Below are positions 1 to 10,891 of a stretch of 64,000 bases of DNA, piece by piece (position 1 is the first letter of the stretch; each line of letters begins with the position of its first letter). The position numbers and the translations under genes are program-made. The notes below the pieces were generated by a model. That model saw nothing but the letters and a program-made list of their open reading frames with translations, was not told the DNA's origin and did not search any database. This DNA comes from Bidens hawaiensis (taxonomy: Eukaryota; Streptophyta; Magnoliopsida; Asterales; Asteraceae). The stretch spans positions 147,971 to 211,970 of the forward strand of contig JAIQDT010014327.1 in NCBI GenBank assembly GCA_021521415.1. Reading direction: 5' to 3'.

Positions 1-1569
1 TTACAAATGCTATTTCTCTGTTCAGTAATATTTGAGATCAGGTTTTGAGGCTTTGTTAAAATGATTAAGTGACATTATCTACTACTTTTGTAGGTATGCA
101 TTTAGATAGTAGAGGCTTGTTACTTCAACGATCTATGAAGATTTGGTCTTCACTATGATGTGTGTGTGTGTGTGTGTTATTAATTTTTTTTATAGAATTA
201 CCCAACTTGTCTTCTCTAGAAGTATTACATTCTTCGTAGGAAATTTGTTGATCTCAAACTTTTTTGTATTAATAGATCAGATCATTGTTGTAAGAGGAGC
301 TGGTCTTCTCCTAATGAGACATGACGAAAAGGTCGGATCTTTGGGGCATTTCTCATTCTCTGTTGTGAAAGTAATACTTTACTAACTAGTTATTCTTTGT
401 TTCTTGGTATGCTTTTTTCATTACCTATTTGTTATGTTGGTTTAGGAATGCCAACCTCATGTTATTCCAACTAAGTTAATGATGCTTATTATGAAGAAAA
501 AAAATCTAAAATTCAAATGTCTCCCATCTGCAAGTGTTATAAAGATTGGCTAGCATTCTAAATGTTCACTTTAATATATTTTTTTTAATTTGATAATTGT
601 GATTTGAAAATATCTATCTTTGTTTTGAATTCTCAGTAAGTAGGTTGATGAGAAGGTAGAATTTGCGAAGGTTGGGAAATTTGACGGTGTTTGCTTAAGG
701 TGGAGCGGGTGGGCTTCATGTAGTGAGCTTAGGTTTATTTTTAGTTTAATATTTTCTGTTATTCCTTTCAACAAATTTTGAGTTGTTTAAATTTTATTCT
801 AGATTTTTGGAATCTACAAATGAGGGATTCTTATGATTTTAATTATTATTTCTGATTAGATATGTCAAAGTTTACAGCTTGATGTTTGGTTAATTTTTGA
901 TATTATGTTTGAAAAAGCGTTTTTTTTCTCTTGAATACTAAAATAAGGTTCTTTTTGTCGTCAACCAAATGTCAAATATTAAAATTAGAATTTGAAAATG
1001 AGATTTTATGTTGCAGAAGTTGACCTTTTTTCATAATTTTGACTATTTTGGTCAAAATTGATCTTTTTTCATTAAATTAATAAAAACGTTCTAATTGTTT
1101 TTTTGTAAATGAGCCAAATGAACTTGGTCGGTTTGTGAATGAGCCGGTCTTGAGCGAGTTTTTTCAAGCTGGCTCGGTTTGTAAAGGAGCTGAACAAGCT
1201 GGCTTGTTTGTGAACGAGCTATTTGAGTGATTTTCAAGCATATTTTAGAAAAAAAAATGACTTTTGTAGAGTCACCTGGCTACCAGAACCAGATTTTTAT
1301 TTGTTTAAGCCGATTAAACCAAAACCAAAAAAAACAGAACCGGAATTTTATATATTCTTTGGCCAAAGTACCTGTGTTATTTCATGTGTTGTATGTTTTG
1401 AGAAATTTGATTTTAGGATGTTTGACATATTCCAAACATGCTTTCTGACTTATTTGACTTTTTATTTACTTTTGTTTGCCTCATTTGAGATAGTGCATAA
1501 CTGTTTGTTGACAGTTACTCAAAGTTATCAATATATTGTAACATAAAACTAATCTTTATTGCTTTCTTG
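1..1569. other. AT-rich stretch, no recognisable gene
   Basis: AT-rich DNA with a short (TG)n tract near 160-178 and only short open frames without recognisable motifs. No RNA gene or mobile-element terminus is seen. Confidence 0.5.
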
Positions 1570-1574
1570 CAGGG

Positions 1575-1985
1575 TTTGGTGTTCTTATTAACTGATGATG
1601 TTCTAGATTGAAGTATGTTTGGACCCATTTAAGATGTAAGGATCCCATATCAACAAAAACGGATGTTCTGCTTTGTCATTTTAGTGCTCCAGAGACCGTG
1701 AAAGCGATCTTGGCTAAAGCTAACCCGCACTTTGTTTGTGATTCACGCACGCTTGTTAAACTATATAATGAAAAAGGTAAGATTACCCGACAAGTATGAG
1801 TAGTTTTCTTTTTATATATTATATATTTTTATAGAGTTTCTAATATTTTTTTAGCAATCCATTTGTAAAGTGCATATTTTATGCATGAAGTATCAGCAAC
1901 AGATTGAAAGAGGGGATTCTTCTTGTTGTCTGAGTTCTATCGTACTTGAATTTACTGAACCGTTTGCTCATACCATTTGGTGAGC
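1575..1985 (+). pseudogene. Relic of a CCCH zinc-finger / RRM protein
   Basis: Fragments match the RRM region of the plant CCCH-type zinc-finger family that also carries an RRM (the Arabidopsis C3H18/22/46/53 group). Frame 1 around 1619-1672 gives a piece ending [14 protein letters not shown], the RNP1-like strand, with a stop codon where the family has glutamine. A frameshift near 1680 moves to another frame with [19 protein letters not shown] and KLYNEKGKI. After an intron-like gap, 1888-1980 encodes QQQIERGDSSCC and a degenerate tail, typical of the segment that follows the RRM. The stops and the frameshift make it non-functional. The CCCH finger itself is not visible. The family call rests on remembered motifs. 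Confidence 0.72.
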
Positions 1986-3124
1986 AAAAACATATTCATT
2001 TTTATCTTTTAAATAATTTATTTGAATTTTTTAGTGTTTGATTTTCATTTTTGTACCGTTACAGGTGCAGGTGTCATGGTTATCCATTTGGATGACTATC
2101 TAGCAAATGTGTCGGTTCCCGAAGAAAACCAGCTTTTGAATGCCTCATGTTGGTATGGAAAATAGATTATAAAAACATGAGCCGGTGTCGAATTTGGATT
2201 AAAATACTTTTTGATGTTGCCTTCCAACTTCAACAGAGCACACTTACTGAAGTGTTCTGATACCATATTTTATCGGATTGGGTGAACCTTAGGACTGAAG
2301 TGTAAGTGCTAACTGTTATTACTTTATTTTACACATTAATAATGCAATTCAAAGTTTGTTTGGCATACTTCATTGGTTGTTTGCTCCAAAAACTGTAATT
2401 ATCTGTAGAAGCTTATGATATGGAAGATAGTCAACAAATGCATGTTGGTGGTGAGAATAAAGTTGATATGGAGATTGAAAAGGTAAATGTATGCAGTTGA
2501 TGCTCAATTTGCATGCTTCGTAAGGATATGTTTGTTCACTCATTGTTCTTAGCTTCATGTATCTTTGTTTGGTTTAATGTATTGTTTAGTCATATGATTC
2601 TAACATATCATAATTATATAAAAGTGAGTGGAGTTTTACAACATTGTGTGATGCTAGACTTATTTATAAAGACAATGTGTTTTGGTTGTACTTCTCAGTT
2701 ATGTGGGACTTAAAGACTAGAGAATTGAAAATAATTTTAAAAATGTAAAATGTGTATTGAGTACAACAAAGGTGAAATGATTGCCTGGCATCCAGTAAAC
2801 ATCATGTATACAAACTTAAAAATATGAATTATAAAAGATTACCAACTAAAAAAACATTTTATTTTTGATATAAGTTAATCACCTCTAAACTTCCAGAATC
2901 ATTTAAGTTATTTATTTGTTATTTCTAAGATCTAAATCTAAATTATTCGTAAAAATATATACTTATTTTAACATATGCACGGGCGTCCGCATAATTCATG
3001 TGTTCATCACAACAATAAAAGGTTGTTAATGAGCTACGAGCAAAAGCTAACTCGAGGTCGACTCAAACTATACAATACATCACAAAATCATTGATAACTT
3101 AACAGAAACCGAGTACCATACTGT
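1986..3124. other. AT-rich stretch, no gene seen
   Basis: Continues beyond the zinc-finger relic with AT-rich sequence and only short meaningless open frames. It could contain further decayed exons of that relic (about 2055-2160), but I cannot support them. Confidence 0.4.
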
Positions 3125-3165
3125 AAGCTATCGCCGCCGCTGCATCGCGCGGGCACACCTACTAG
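3125..3165 (+). mobile_element. Possible Helitron 3' terminus
   Basis: A GC-rich patch in AT-rich surroundings (CGCCGCCGCTGCATCGCGCG) is followed within about 15 bases by CTAG and then T. Plant Helitrons often end in a GC-rich hairpin shortly before CTRR, inserted between A and T. The hairpin here is imperfect and no 5' terminus or Rep/helicase was found. Confidence 0.35.
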
Positions 3166-3842
3166 TATACACATATGTATAATATATACATATATGTACA
3201 TTTACATGTTTTTTAACACATGTGTATAATTTAAGATAAATGATACGTACATATGTGTATATTACGTAACTAAAGAATATATAAAATTATACATATGTGT
3301 ATAATACGACGTTTTTTTTGTTTTTTATTTTTTTAATGAAACCAGAATGAAATATAAGAATTTTGGTTTTTTTTCCTTTTTTTAAAATTTTTATTATTTT
3401 TTGTTTTATGATTTTATTAAATATTTTTTTAAAGGTGTTGTTAGTGGTCCAAAATGGTTCTCAAAGTTCTCAATTTGCAAAGGGTTCTCTTTGGTCCAAA
3501 ATGGTTCTCAAAGTTCTCAATTTGCAAAGGGTTCTCTTAGAATCCTTACCATATGGTAAGGATTCTAAGAGAACCCTTTGCAAATTGAGAACTTTGAGAA
3601 CCATTTTGGACCACTAACAACACCTTTAAAAAAATATTTAATAAAATCATAAAACAAAAAATAATAAAATTTTAAAAAAATAAAAAAAAACGTCGTATTA
3701 TACACATATGTATAAATTTATATAATCTTTAGTTACGTAATATACACATATGTACAGTATCATTTATCTTAAATTATACACATGTGTACAAAAAAAACAT
3801 GTAAATATACATATATGTATATATTATACATATGTGTATATA
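3166..3842. repeat. Large inverted repeat (head-to-head palindrome)
   Basis: Two arms meet at the perfect palindrome CCTTACCATATGGTAAGG, centred near 3550. Outward from the centre both arms carry the same blocks in mirror order: a GAGAACC-rich block, a GGTCCAAAATGG block, an A/T-homopolymer block, ACGTCGTATTATACACATATG, and an outer TACATATATGTATA block. The left arm is longer because it holds a 47-bp tandem duplication (3446-3492 and 3493-3539) and an extra block of about 40 bp with GAAACCAGAATG. It is a fold-back or non-autonomous element, class unknown. Confidence 0.75.
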
Positions 3843-4396
3843 ATTTAGCTAAATCGAGTTTTTTTTATGAAACCGGGATGATAAAATAAGAATTTTAGTT
3901 TTTTACTTTTTTGATTTTTGTGTTTTTTTTATTTTATGATTTTTTTTTTAATTTTTGGGTTTTTGTGGTCCAAAATGATTCTCATAGTTCTCAATTTCAA
4001 AAAAGTTCTCTCATGATCATGATCCTATATATATATATGTATATATATATATATAGAGGGGAGAGTTATTTTAAGAACCATAGTGAGTTTTAATAACTTT
4101 AAAAACTCAATTTTGAACCACACATTTAATTAAATGATATGAAATATATGGCTAAGATTAAATTTAATTAAAAAATGAAGCAGGAGAGAGAATAAGTATT
4201 TTTGATAATTATACAAGTTTAAACGTTAGTTACACATATGTAAAAAGTGGATTCGGTGTGTAAAAAAATACCGTAATTTTTTGTACATCACTTACACTTA
4301 CGTATTACACATGTGTAAAAAAAATTCGAAAAAAATAAATTGTTACGTTGAGTTCTTTCGAGTTCTTAAAACTCAAAGTGGTTCTCAAAAGAAATC
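3843..4396. repeat. Further partial copies of the GAGAAC-type repeat
   Basis: 3850-4027 resembles the left arm of the neighbouring palindrome in direct orientation (GAAACCGGGATGATAAAATAAG, then GGTCCAAAATGATTCTC and AGTTCTC blocks) and ends in a TA microsatellite (about 4025-4054). A related but diverged block (GGGGAGAGTTATTTTAAGAACC) follows the microsatellite. These look like several insertions of one short non-autonomous family into TA-rich targets. Confidence 0.45.
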
Positions 4397-4427
4397 AATC
4401 ATATATACACACACACATATATATATT

Positions 4428-4481
<54 letters not shown>

Positions 4482-4482
4482 C
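4397..4482. repeat. Compound CA/TA/TG microsatellite
   Basis: A run of CA, then TA, then about seventeen TG units. It can be read as open frames of His/Thr or Cys/Val, but these are repeat artefacts. Confidence 0.85.
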
Positions 4483-4565
4483 AATACACAAATACACGCA
4501 CACACAATTCACCATCCCCTTTTGAGAATCAAAACCAAAAAAATAAAATTTGGTTGTTCGACAAT

Positions 4566-4997
4566 ATGTTTCCTGACAACGAGGAGGAGCCGTGATACGC
4601 GCCTAATGATCAGCCTAGCGAGTCGGGATTAACTGATTTGAACCAGGTTTCGTTGTATATTGATATAATATCAATTTGTTAGTTTGTTTATAACTAAAAT
4701 ATGTTACCATTACGTTTGTCAGGAGTATCACTGTTATGATAGTGGGGCTGAACAGTCTTATGATCAGCCTAGCACGCCCGAGTTACCAAATTTGAACCAG
4801 GTGATATATGTTTAATATAAAGTCGTTATTTGATTTTTAACCAATACATGTTACCATTACGTTTTCAGGAGTATTTCGCTTATGAGGGTCAACCGGAACA
4901 ATTTTACGGTGAGTCAATATACCAGTTACCTGTTGGCGGGTCGGATTATGGAGGCCAATCGTCTTCTTCGTACCACTTACCAGTAGAACTTTCATAG
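4566..4997 (+). pseudogene. Unrecognised relic with duplicated exons
   Basis: Three exon-like blocks separated by GT-AG introns share one design. Block 1 (4566-4646) ends SGLTDLNQ, block 2 (4723-4800) begins EYHCYDSG and ends LPNLNQ, and block 3 (4869-4997) begins EYFAYEGQ and ends in a stop. All junctions are phase 0 between Gln and Glu, and blocks 1 and 2 share DQPS followed by LNQ, so this is a tandem exon duplication. Block 1 has an in-frame stop (GAGGAGCCG then TGA). The composition (Tyr, Gln, Ser, acidic) suggests a disordered C-terminal tail. I do not recognise the parent gene. Confidence 0.4.
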
Positions 4998-5061
4998 TAT
5001 ATAATGAGGGAACGAACATGTTGGGGGAACCTAGATGATAAAGATAATTATGATGATGTTT

Positions 5062-5322
5062 ATTAAATTTATTATTATTATTATTATTATTATTAGTATT
5101 ATTGTTACAATTATTAATTTAATTTTATTATTTTCATTATTTAATTATTATATTTATTATTATTATTATTATTTATAATATTTGTATGATAATAATAATA
5201 AATAATAATAATAATAATACGTAATAATAATAATATAATATAATAATAAATAATAACAATAATAATTAATAATAATAATAAGAATTACAATAATAATAAT
5301 AAACAATAATAAATAATAATTT
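5062..5322. repeat. (TTA)n / (TAA)n low-complexity tract
   Basis: About 260 bases made almost entirely of TTA units on the left and TAA/AAT units on the right, so the two halves are largely reverse complements. 5323-5589 downstream is unremarkable AT-rich sequence with no gene. Confidence 0.85.
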
Positions 5323-5589
5323 TCACATATAGTGCTATATGTCGTATATTAATCCCCTAACTTACAAATGCTGCATAAAGCATCCTAAACTATACTTTGT
5401 ACTAATTACAAAATTGCCCCACAACATTTTATCAAACTCGATCACACAATTAAGGCCAACATTTTCAGCCACGGTCAATTTTATGTTGCAATGTCTAGAG
5501 CTACCAAACCCGACTCACTAAAGGACGAATAGTTCCACACGAAGGCAATTAACCATCTGTCTCACGAAACGTAGTTTACTTAAATTTTT

Positions 5590-5944
5590 TGCATCGCATC
5601 ATACACGAATAAATTAGAAAATATTATGCACATAATACTTATACTATACAAATAAGGAGGGGGATCTTTTTTTACATGAAATGGATATATCCATATATCT
5701 CTGACTCAAATTTATGAGATGATAAAATATGGCAAAAGCTATACAGAAAAAGAGTTCACGTGGACGTACGAGTTCACGTAAGAGTATACGTAAAATACCA
5801 AAGGGGGTTATTCATATTCAAGCAAGTTTCAATAATACCATTGTGACTGTTACAGATGTACGAGGGCGAGTGGTTTCTTGGTCCTCTGCTGGTACTTGTG
5901 GCTTCAAAGGTACAAGAAGAGGGACGCCGTTTGCTGCTCAAACC
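5590..5944 (+). pseudogene. rps11: Plastid DNA insertion with 5' half of rps11
   Basis: 5729-5944 encodes the first 72 residues of plastid ribosomal protein S11 (family length about 138), including the well-conserved stretches [15 protein letters not shown] and [14 protein letters not shown]. Reading agreement stops after TPFAAQT, where nuclear-looking sequence begins. The upstream spacer with GGAGGGGGATC and ATGATAAAAT before the ATG looks like plastid intergenic DNA, so the insertion probably starts before 5729; the left edge is approximate. The gene is truncated and has no plastid context, so it is a nuclear plastid insertion and not a working gene. Confidence 0.85.
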
Positions 5945-6059
5945 GAACTTTTTTATATGCATACATATCGATTTCGTTGTCACTTACTAATTGAAATAGG
6001 AACAATTATAGGCAACAATAGTACATAGACATTACATAACAATATTACATTATCTTCAC

Positions 6060-7120
6060 TGAAGGAACACTAATTGACCCCGGACAGATTACGGATAATC
6101 TGGGGGTTAAATAGATGTTTCCCACGAGGGGTTATGTCCGGCAAAGATGGTTCTTCTGGTGACCTGCAAAACAGACACCGTGAGCTCGTCACTTAGAAGG
6201 GGGGGGGGGGGTACCTCCTTGTGACCACCCTCCGGCGTGAGAATCAGACTAGATTGCTCTTGAATATAAGTGTATATTAAGAGATTGCTAGAAAAGATAA
6301 GATGTGATAAGGTAATGTAATGTATCCATACCATTCCAAGGTGTTGGAGTATTTATAACCGAAGGTAGGTTTCCAAGCAGGTACAGCCGGCTGAATAGTA
6401 TTCATGTTCTGCCAACTGTGGGCTACGCACGTGCCATGCTGGTGGTTGATGGGTAGGCAGCGGCTGATAGTGACCAGGCCGGCTGTGTACTATTCCTGTT
6501 CCACCAACTGCAGGCTATGCACGTCCTCCGACAAGTTGGTGAGTAGGCAGCGGCTGATAGTGACATACAGTACAAGAGCGTGCTACTCGTCATATTGTTG
6601 TTAGTGAGCTGTCGTATCTTTGGTCAGATCTCTTGTCCATACCTCGTCAGGTACAGTACAAAAGATCCTCCAGTATCGTACGGACTGGCTCATTTGTGCG
6701 GGAGTGTTCCCGGCTTTGTGCGGGAGTGTTCCCGGCTTGCTCACTCCTTCTTCAGGTGACATTACTGAATTATTTAAGAGTTAAGTGCCTTGTGCGTGTA
6801 GCCTTGCTGCGCGGGTAGCCTTCCCTGATGGCTAGTATCCGTTGCTGCGGGAACAGGCGGAGTACGTCGACCATTGGGAGGCTTTTCCTGCGGGAACAGC
6901 TTGCGTACTGCGCGTAAGGACGTCACGTCTCTGAGCATGGTGGGTCCTGCGGATCCAGTTGGTTTCTGCGCAGACGTCTCTTCAAGGTGAGTCTTGCGAG
7001 TTTAGCCTTTGCGCAGACGTCCCTGTTGAAGGTGAGTCTTGCGGGTTCAACTGCGCAGACGTCCCTCTTTGAGGTGAGTCTTGCGGGTCCAACTGGGCTC
7101 TGCTGGGACCTACCTCTTCA
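6060..7120 (-). repeat. Left LTR of element C (its 3' LTR)
   Basis: Matches 38708-39747 throughout, with about eight substitutions by eye, a shorter G-run near 6199-6210 and a 22-bp tandem duplication of the GTGCGGGAGTGTTCCCGGCTT block near 6700-6740 that the right copy lacks. It begins TGAAGGAACAC and ends TACCTCTTCA. Confidence 0.92.
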
Positions 7121-7132
7121 AGTCCCCCCAGT
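7121..7132 (-). other. Polypurine tract of element C
   Basis: On the minus strand ACTGGGGGGACT lies directly against the LTR. This is the expected position for the plus-strand primer and confirms the element's orientation. Confidence 0.7.
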
Positions 7133-7504
7133 CCAATGTTCTTCTCATGAATTGTTAATAAGTGAGGTGAACTTTTGGACTTAAGCAAAGGGTTTTGAAA
7201 AGGGTTTAGTTTTAAGGTTTTCCATGGGGATTCTTCCCGCGGAAGTCCTAATGTCACGTGCAGAAATTCCCGACTTTTCTGATTGATCTTTGGGTATGAT
7301 GCGGGTAGGTCTGTAACCTCCTCGCAAGTCAGGAGCGTTGAGTTCCACTTGTGTAGATTCTCCATGAGGTTTTGGTAGTTTTGAACATAGTGATCAATTA
7401 TGTTAAAACAACCAATTCCATCTTGGAGCTTCAAACAATCTAGTTCTCGACGTTCCCGCTATGCGGGGATGTTATTCCCGTTTCCGCAAGCATGGCCCAG
7501 AAAA

Positions 7505-7802
7505 TCCTTCTTGGTTTCAATTCCCTGCGGAGTGCTAGGTATGTGAAGGGTTTCGCCTTGACACTGTACCCGTACTCGTCTTATAGTTACTTTACTTCCA
7601 AGGTATTCCTGGCTTCAATTCCTTGCGGGTGCTAAGTATGTAAAGGGTTTTGCCTTGACACTGTACCCGCACCCGTCTTATAGTTACTTGGTTGCCGAGG
7701 TATTCTTGGCTTCAATTCCCTGCAGGTGCTAAGTATGTGAAGGGTTTTGCCTTAACACTGTACTCGCACCTGTCTTATAGTTACTTGGTTGCCAAGGTAA
7801 GG
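7505..7802. repeat. About 98-bp tandem repeat, three copies
   Basis: Three imperfect units each run from TTGGCTTCAATTCCCTGC through GTGAAGGGTTTTGCCTTGAC to CTTATAGTTACTTGG, starting near 7510, 7609 and 7707. They lie in the internal region of element C between the polypurine tract and the antisense promoter. The rest of 7133-8141 shows no coding sequence that I can support. Confidence 0.8.
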
Positions 7803-8141
7803 GGTATAGTCCCGCTTACTTTTGAATCTTTTTGAATCTTTTTGAAATTCGAAGAGTTTGTGAAAGGATAAGAACAGTCAAAACTGTTGAAACGTCGTCC
7901 GACGGTTTCTTCTGACAGTGTCAGGACGTGCAGGAAGTTATGGCGACGTGACAGTATATGGTCAATCCAGACGCTTTTTCAGGCGCGTGGGTGCGAGTTT
8001 TCGGGCGCGTGGCCGCGAAGTTTACGGCACGCGTCCTGTCAACAGCTGTTGCCAGCTTGCCTTTTCCACGTGTCATAGTTTCATTGGACCTGCGTTTTCC
8101 TCTCTCCTCCGCATTAAATTCATCGCATTCATTGCGATGAG

Positions 8142-8149
8142 TATATAAA
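8142..8149 (+). promoter_or_regulatory. TATA box of the antisense accessory gene
   Basis: TATATAAA preceded by GATGAG and followed by a purine-rich GGGGGAGAGGG and a pyrimidine-rich leader (CACTTCTCTCTTCTTCTTC). It lies 131 bases before the ATG at 8273, a normal plant spacing for TATA, start site and 5' UTR. It drives transcription antisense to gag of element C. Confidence 0.65.
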
Positions 8150-8272
8150 GGGGGAGAGGGTGCAGCTTAATCCACACTTTCACTTCTCTCTTCTTCTTCT
8201 AAACGATTTCCGGCGAATACTCTTAACGTTTCCGTCGAGCATTCTTCTGAAATCGTTTTTTACATCCCAAAC

Positions 8273-8760
8273 ATGTCTTCTCATGATCCTGAGGTTACTG
8301 TCGAGGAGTCCGATGTATACCTCGAGAATCCGTCGTCCACGTCGGACAAGGATGACAAGAGTACTGCTGGCGAGTGCCAGTGTGCTCTTCCAGTCGACCT
8401 CTATCAGTACGTCGTCAGGAAGTTCATGCTCGAGCCTTTCGAGCCTGAGTTTCCTGCATCTCATCAGACGGTGTACGACGCCCCCAAGGGCAAGATAGGG
8501 GTGTACGCTGCATTCTTCGTCTATGGGAATCTCAGGTTCCCATTGACGAAGTTTGTATACCGTGTTCTGGAGAGACACGGTGTGCATCTGACTGAGGTAC
8601 ACCCAATGGCGATCGCCAAGATCCGCCATTTCGAGTGGGTGTGTCTCATTCTGGGTGTGGAGCCCCATGTTGACCGCCTGATGACCTTCTATTCCTGGAG
8701 GTGCATCCAGGGGTGGTATACCTTGGTCAATCGGATCAAGGGTTTGAAGATCTGTGCTAC
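8273..8760 (+). CDS. Accessory gene of element C, exon 1 (5' part)
   Basis: First 162 codons of a protein of the plant family annotated as 'putative gypsy type transposon' (Pfam Transposase_28, PF04195), despite the name not a demonstrated transposase. The start at 8273 is the first ATG after the TATA box and leader. An acidic, Ser/Thr-rich N-terminus is followed by the conserved region with YAAFFVYGNLRFPLTKFVYR and HPMAIAKIRHFEWVCLILG. The exon is cut after base 2 of a codon by element B, which duplicated GCTAC. Reading resumes in the same frame at 32869. Translation across the junction into the insertion adds a short tail and stops at 8857, so the interrupted gene can only make a truncated product. 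Confidence 0.8.
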
Positions 8761-10891
8761 TGTAACACCCCGTAACCGCAGCGGAAACGTACACGGGATG
8801 CAACAGACACATCTGATATCAACAGCATTGCTTATAAAGAAAATACCACTACATTAATTTATAACATATTACATTGTAGCGAGTTTCATTACTGTCTAGG
8901 TGTTACATACATATTTTACCGATAAGACATTAATAAATTCATTACAAAACATAGAGCAGCAAGCTTCCAACAGGTAGCACAGATAGTTAAGCACATATCA
9001 ATCATTCCAACTTGGGCATACCTAGAAAACATGTAAAGAAAACGGGTCAACTACGAATAGTTGGTGAGTTTCACTAATTTAAATAAACACTGACAAATCA
9101 TTTTAATAATCATTTATTAACAATATAATCATGCTGGGAACTATGTTACCCCAGGACATTTCCATTAACTTTCTGGAAACTATGTTACCCCAGAACAATA
9201 ATAACCCCTGGGAACTACGTTACCCCAGAACAATAATAACCCCTGGGAACTATGTTACCCCAGAACAATAATAACCCCTGGGAACTATGTTACCCCAGAA
9301 CAATAATAACCCCTGGGAACTATGTTACCCCAGAACAATAATAACCCCTGGGAACTATGTTACCCCAGAACAATAACACATGATAAACATTTTAAATATT
9401 CTGTGCATCAGACCATATATATATAAATGTACAAGTATTTCCATACGATCGGTATGTACTTAAATACTTTAAATGAGACATGTTTTCCGCCCCGGGAAAA
9501 TATAATTAAAACAATTCATTAAAAAGGGGCTCGTGAAAACTCACCTTTTTGTGAGTCGGTGAGTAATATAAGGAACAGCTACGTGCCTGGATCTGTAATA
9601 TAATATCTAGTCGTTACTATATAATTCCCATAACTTAAATACGTATCAATCGGTACATCTGGGAACATAGTTAACCCAGTACTGTACTCGATTCGGGGAC
9701 AATGTTAACCCCGTGACACTTCTAAGGACTCAGATTGTGACATTGCTTAGAGTTTGACAGTCAATTTAGTTAAGGTGATGAAATTATAGCTCGGTTTGAC
9801 ACCCCGTTTGGCCGTGGGGCCCGTTCCCGGTATTTCGGTGCCGGAAACGGTAAAATCGGGTAAAATTACCCAAATCATCCGAATTATTTTCGGATGATTT
9901 ATTTTTACTTAATTTACTTAGATTTATGAAATAGTCCATTTTTAGAGTTTTCATGTACCAGTCAGCTCGCTTATGCGAACTTTGCCGGTTTACACGTTTT
10001 AAGCTTTAAAAACTTGTTTTTTTATGTTCTTTTTAGCACAAATAATTACCCGATTAGTCTCGGGTCTTGAAATTTTGCACAAAACTTAATTTGACAGTAA
10101 GGAATTTTGTAAAATTTTCCCAGATTTATTTTCCTATATTCACATTTATTTATCTATTTTTAAATCTTATTAAAATACTAAATATATCAAAAATACCAAA
10201 ACACTTTAGAAAAATCCCAAATTTTTCTGGGATGATCTCTATCATCCTCATAACTTTCTGGAATTTTCCCAGATTTATTTTCCTATATTTACATTTATTT
10301 ATCTATTTTTAGATCTTATTAAAACACTAAATATATCAAAAATACCAAAACACTTTAGAAAAATCCCAAATTTTTCTGGGATGATCTCTATCATCCTCAT
10401 AACTTTCTGGAATTTTTCCAGAATTTAAAACTTATTTTTCAAGCCATTTTCACCCAAAACCGAGCTAGAAAGCGCTAGAACTCGTTTCACCGAAAAGCCT
10501 ACTTAGACTTTTCCAACTGAGCTCAAATTTTGTGGGTGACTTTTATATGTTATAAAAAGCTTATCTTAAATTTTCCGGAATTTTTCATCATGTTTTGCTA
10601 TTTTTCACTATTTTTGGCCAAAACCGAGCATTAAATTCACCAAATATTCATCTTTTATCCAAAAATTACCAAAAATTCACAGATCTCATATTTTCATGTG
10701 TAGATCATCTCTGTGAAATTTCGTGACCCGACTCTAAGCACACGTAAATCTGTCCATTTTTCATAAACACACGAAAACCGAACTATTTTGTGTTTTCTAG
10801 CTTTAGATCGCAAGGATCTCGGTTTCTAGCCTTTGCTAGCCACTAGATACAACACTTACAAGCACATCAACACCACACCAAGCAAGTTATA
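8761..10891 (-). repeat. Left LTR of element B, first part
   Basis: Matches 29535-31700. It begins TGTAACACCCCG. It contains five copies of a 35-bp unit (see separate entry) against six in the right LTR, and a direct repeat of about 149 bp near 10118 and 10267 (CCCAGATTTATTTTCC blocks). Element A is inserted at its end. Short open frames here (for example 10067-10312) recur in the other LTR and are non-coding. Confidence 0.92.
9160..9375. repeat. 35-bp tandem repeat within LTR of element B
   Basis: Five near-identical units containing CCCCTGGGAACTATGTTACC and CAGAACAATAATAA, flanked by degenerate ones. The sequence is palindromic in part (CTGGG...CCCAG). The copy number differs by exactly one unit between the two LTRs, consistent with slippage after insertion. 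Confidence 0.9.

Noticed and set aside
5729..6028. An apparent complete small ribosomal protein gene
   Set aside because: Only the first 72 residues match plastid S11; the rest of the frame is unrelated sequence, so it is a truncated plastid insertion.
8180..8812. A 210-codon minus-strand frame
   Set aside because: It is the antisense shadow of exon 1 of the accessory gene, which has motifs, a promoter and frame continuity on the plus strand.
9160..9375. CRISPR-like regular repeats
   Set aside because: Units are head-to-tail without unique spacers, lie in an LTR of a plant element and recur in the partner LTR.
10067..10312. 81-codon frame, repeated at 30876-31121
   Set aside because: It lies in the LTR of element B and overlaps a non-coding direct repeat; identical in both LTRs because LTRs are copies.
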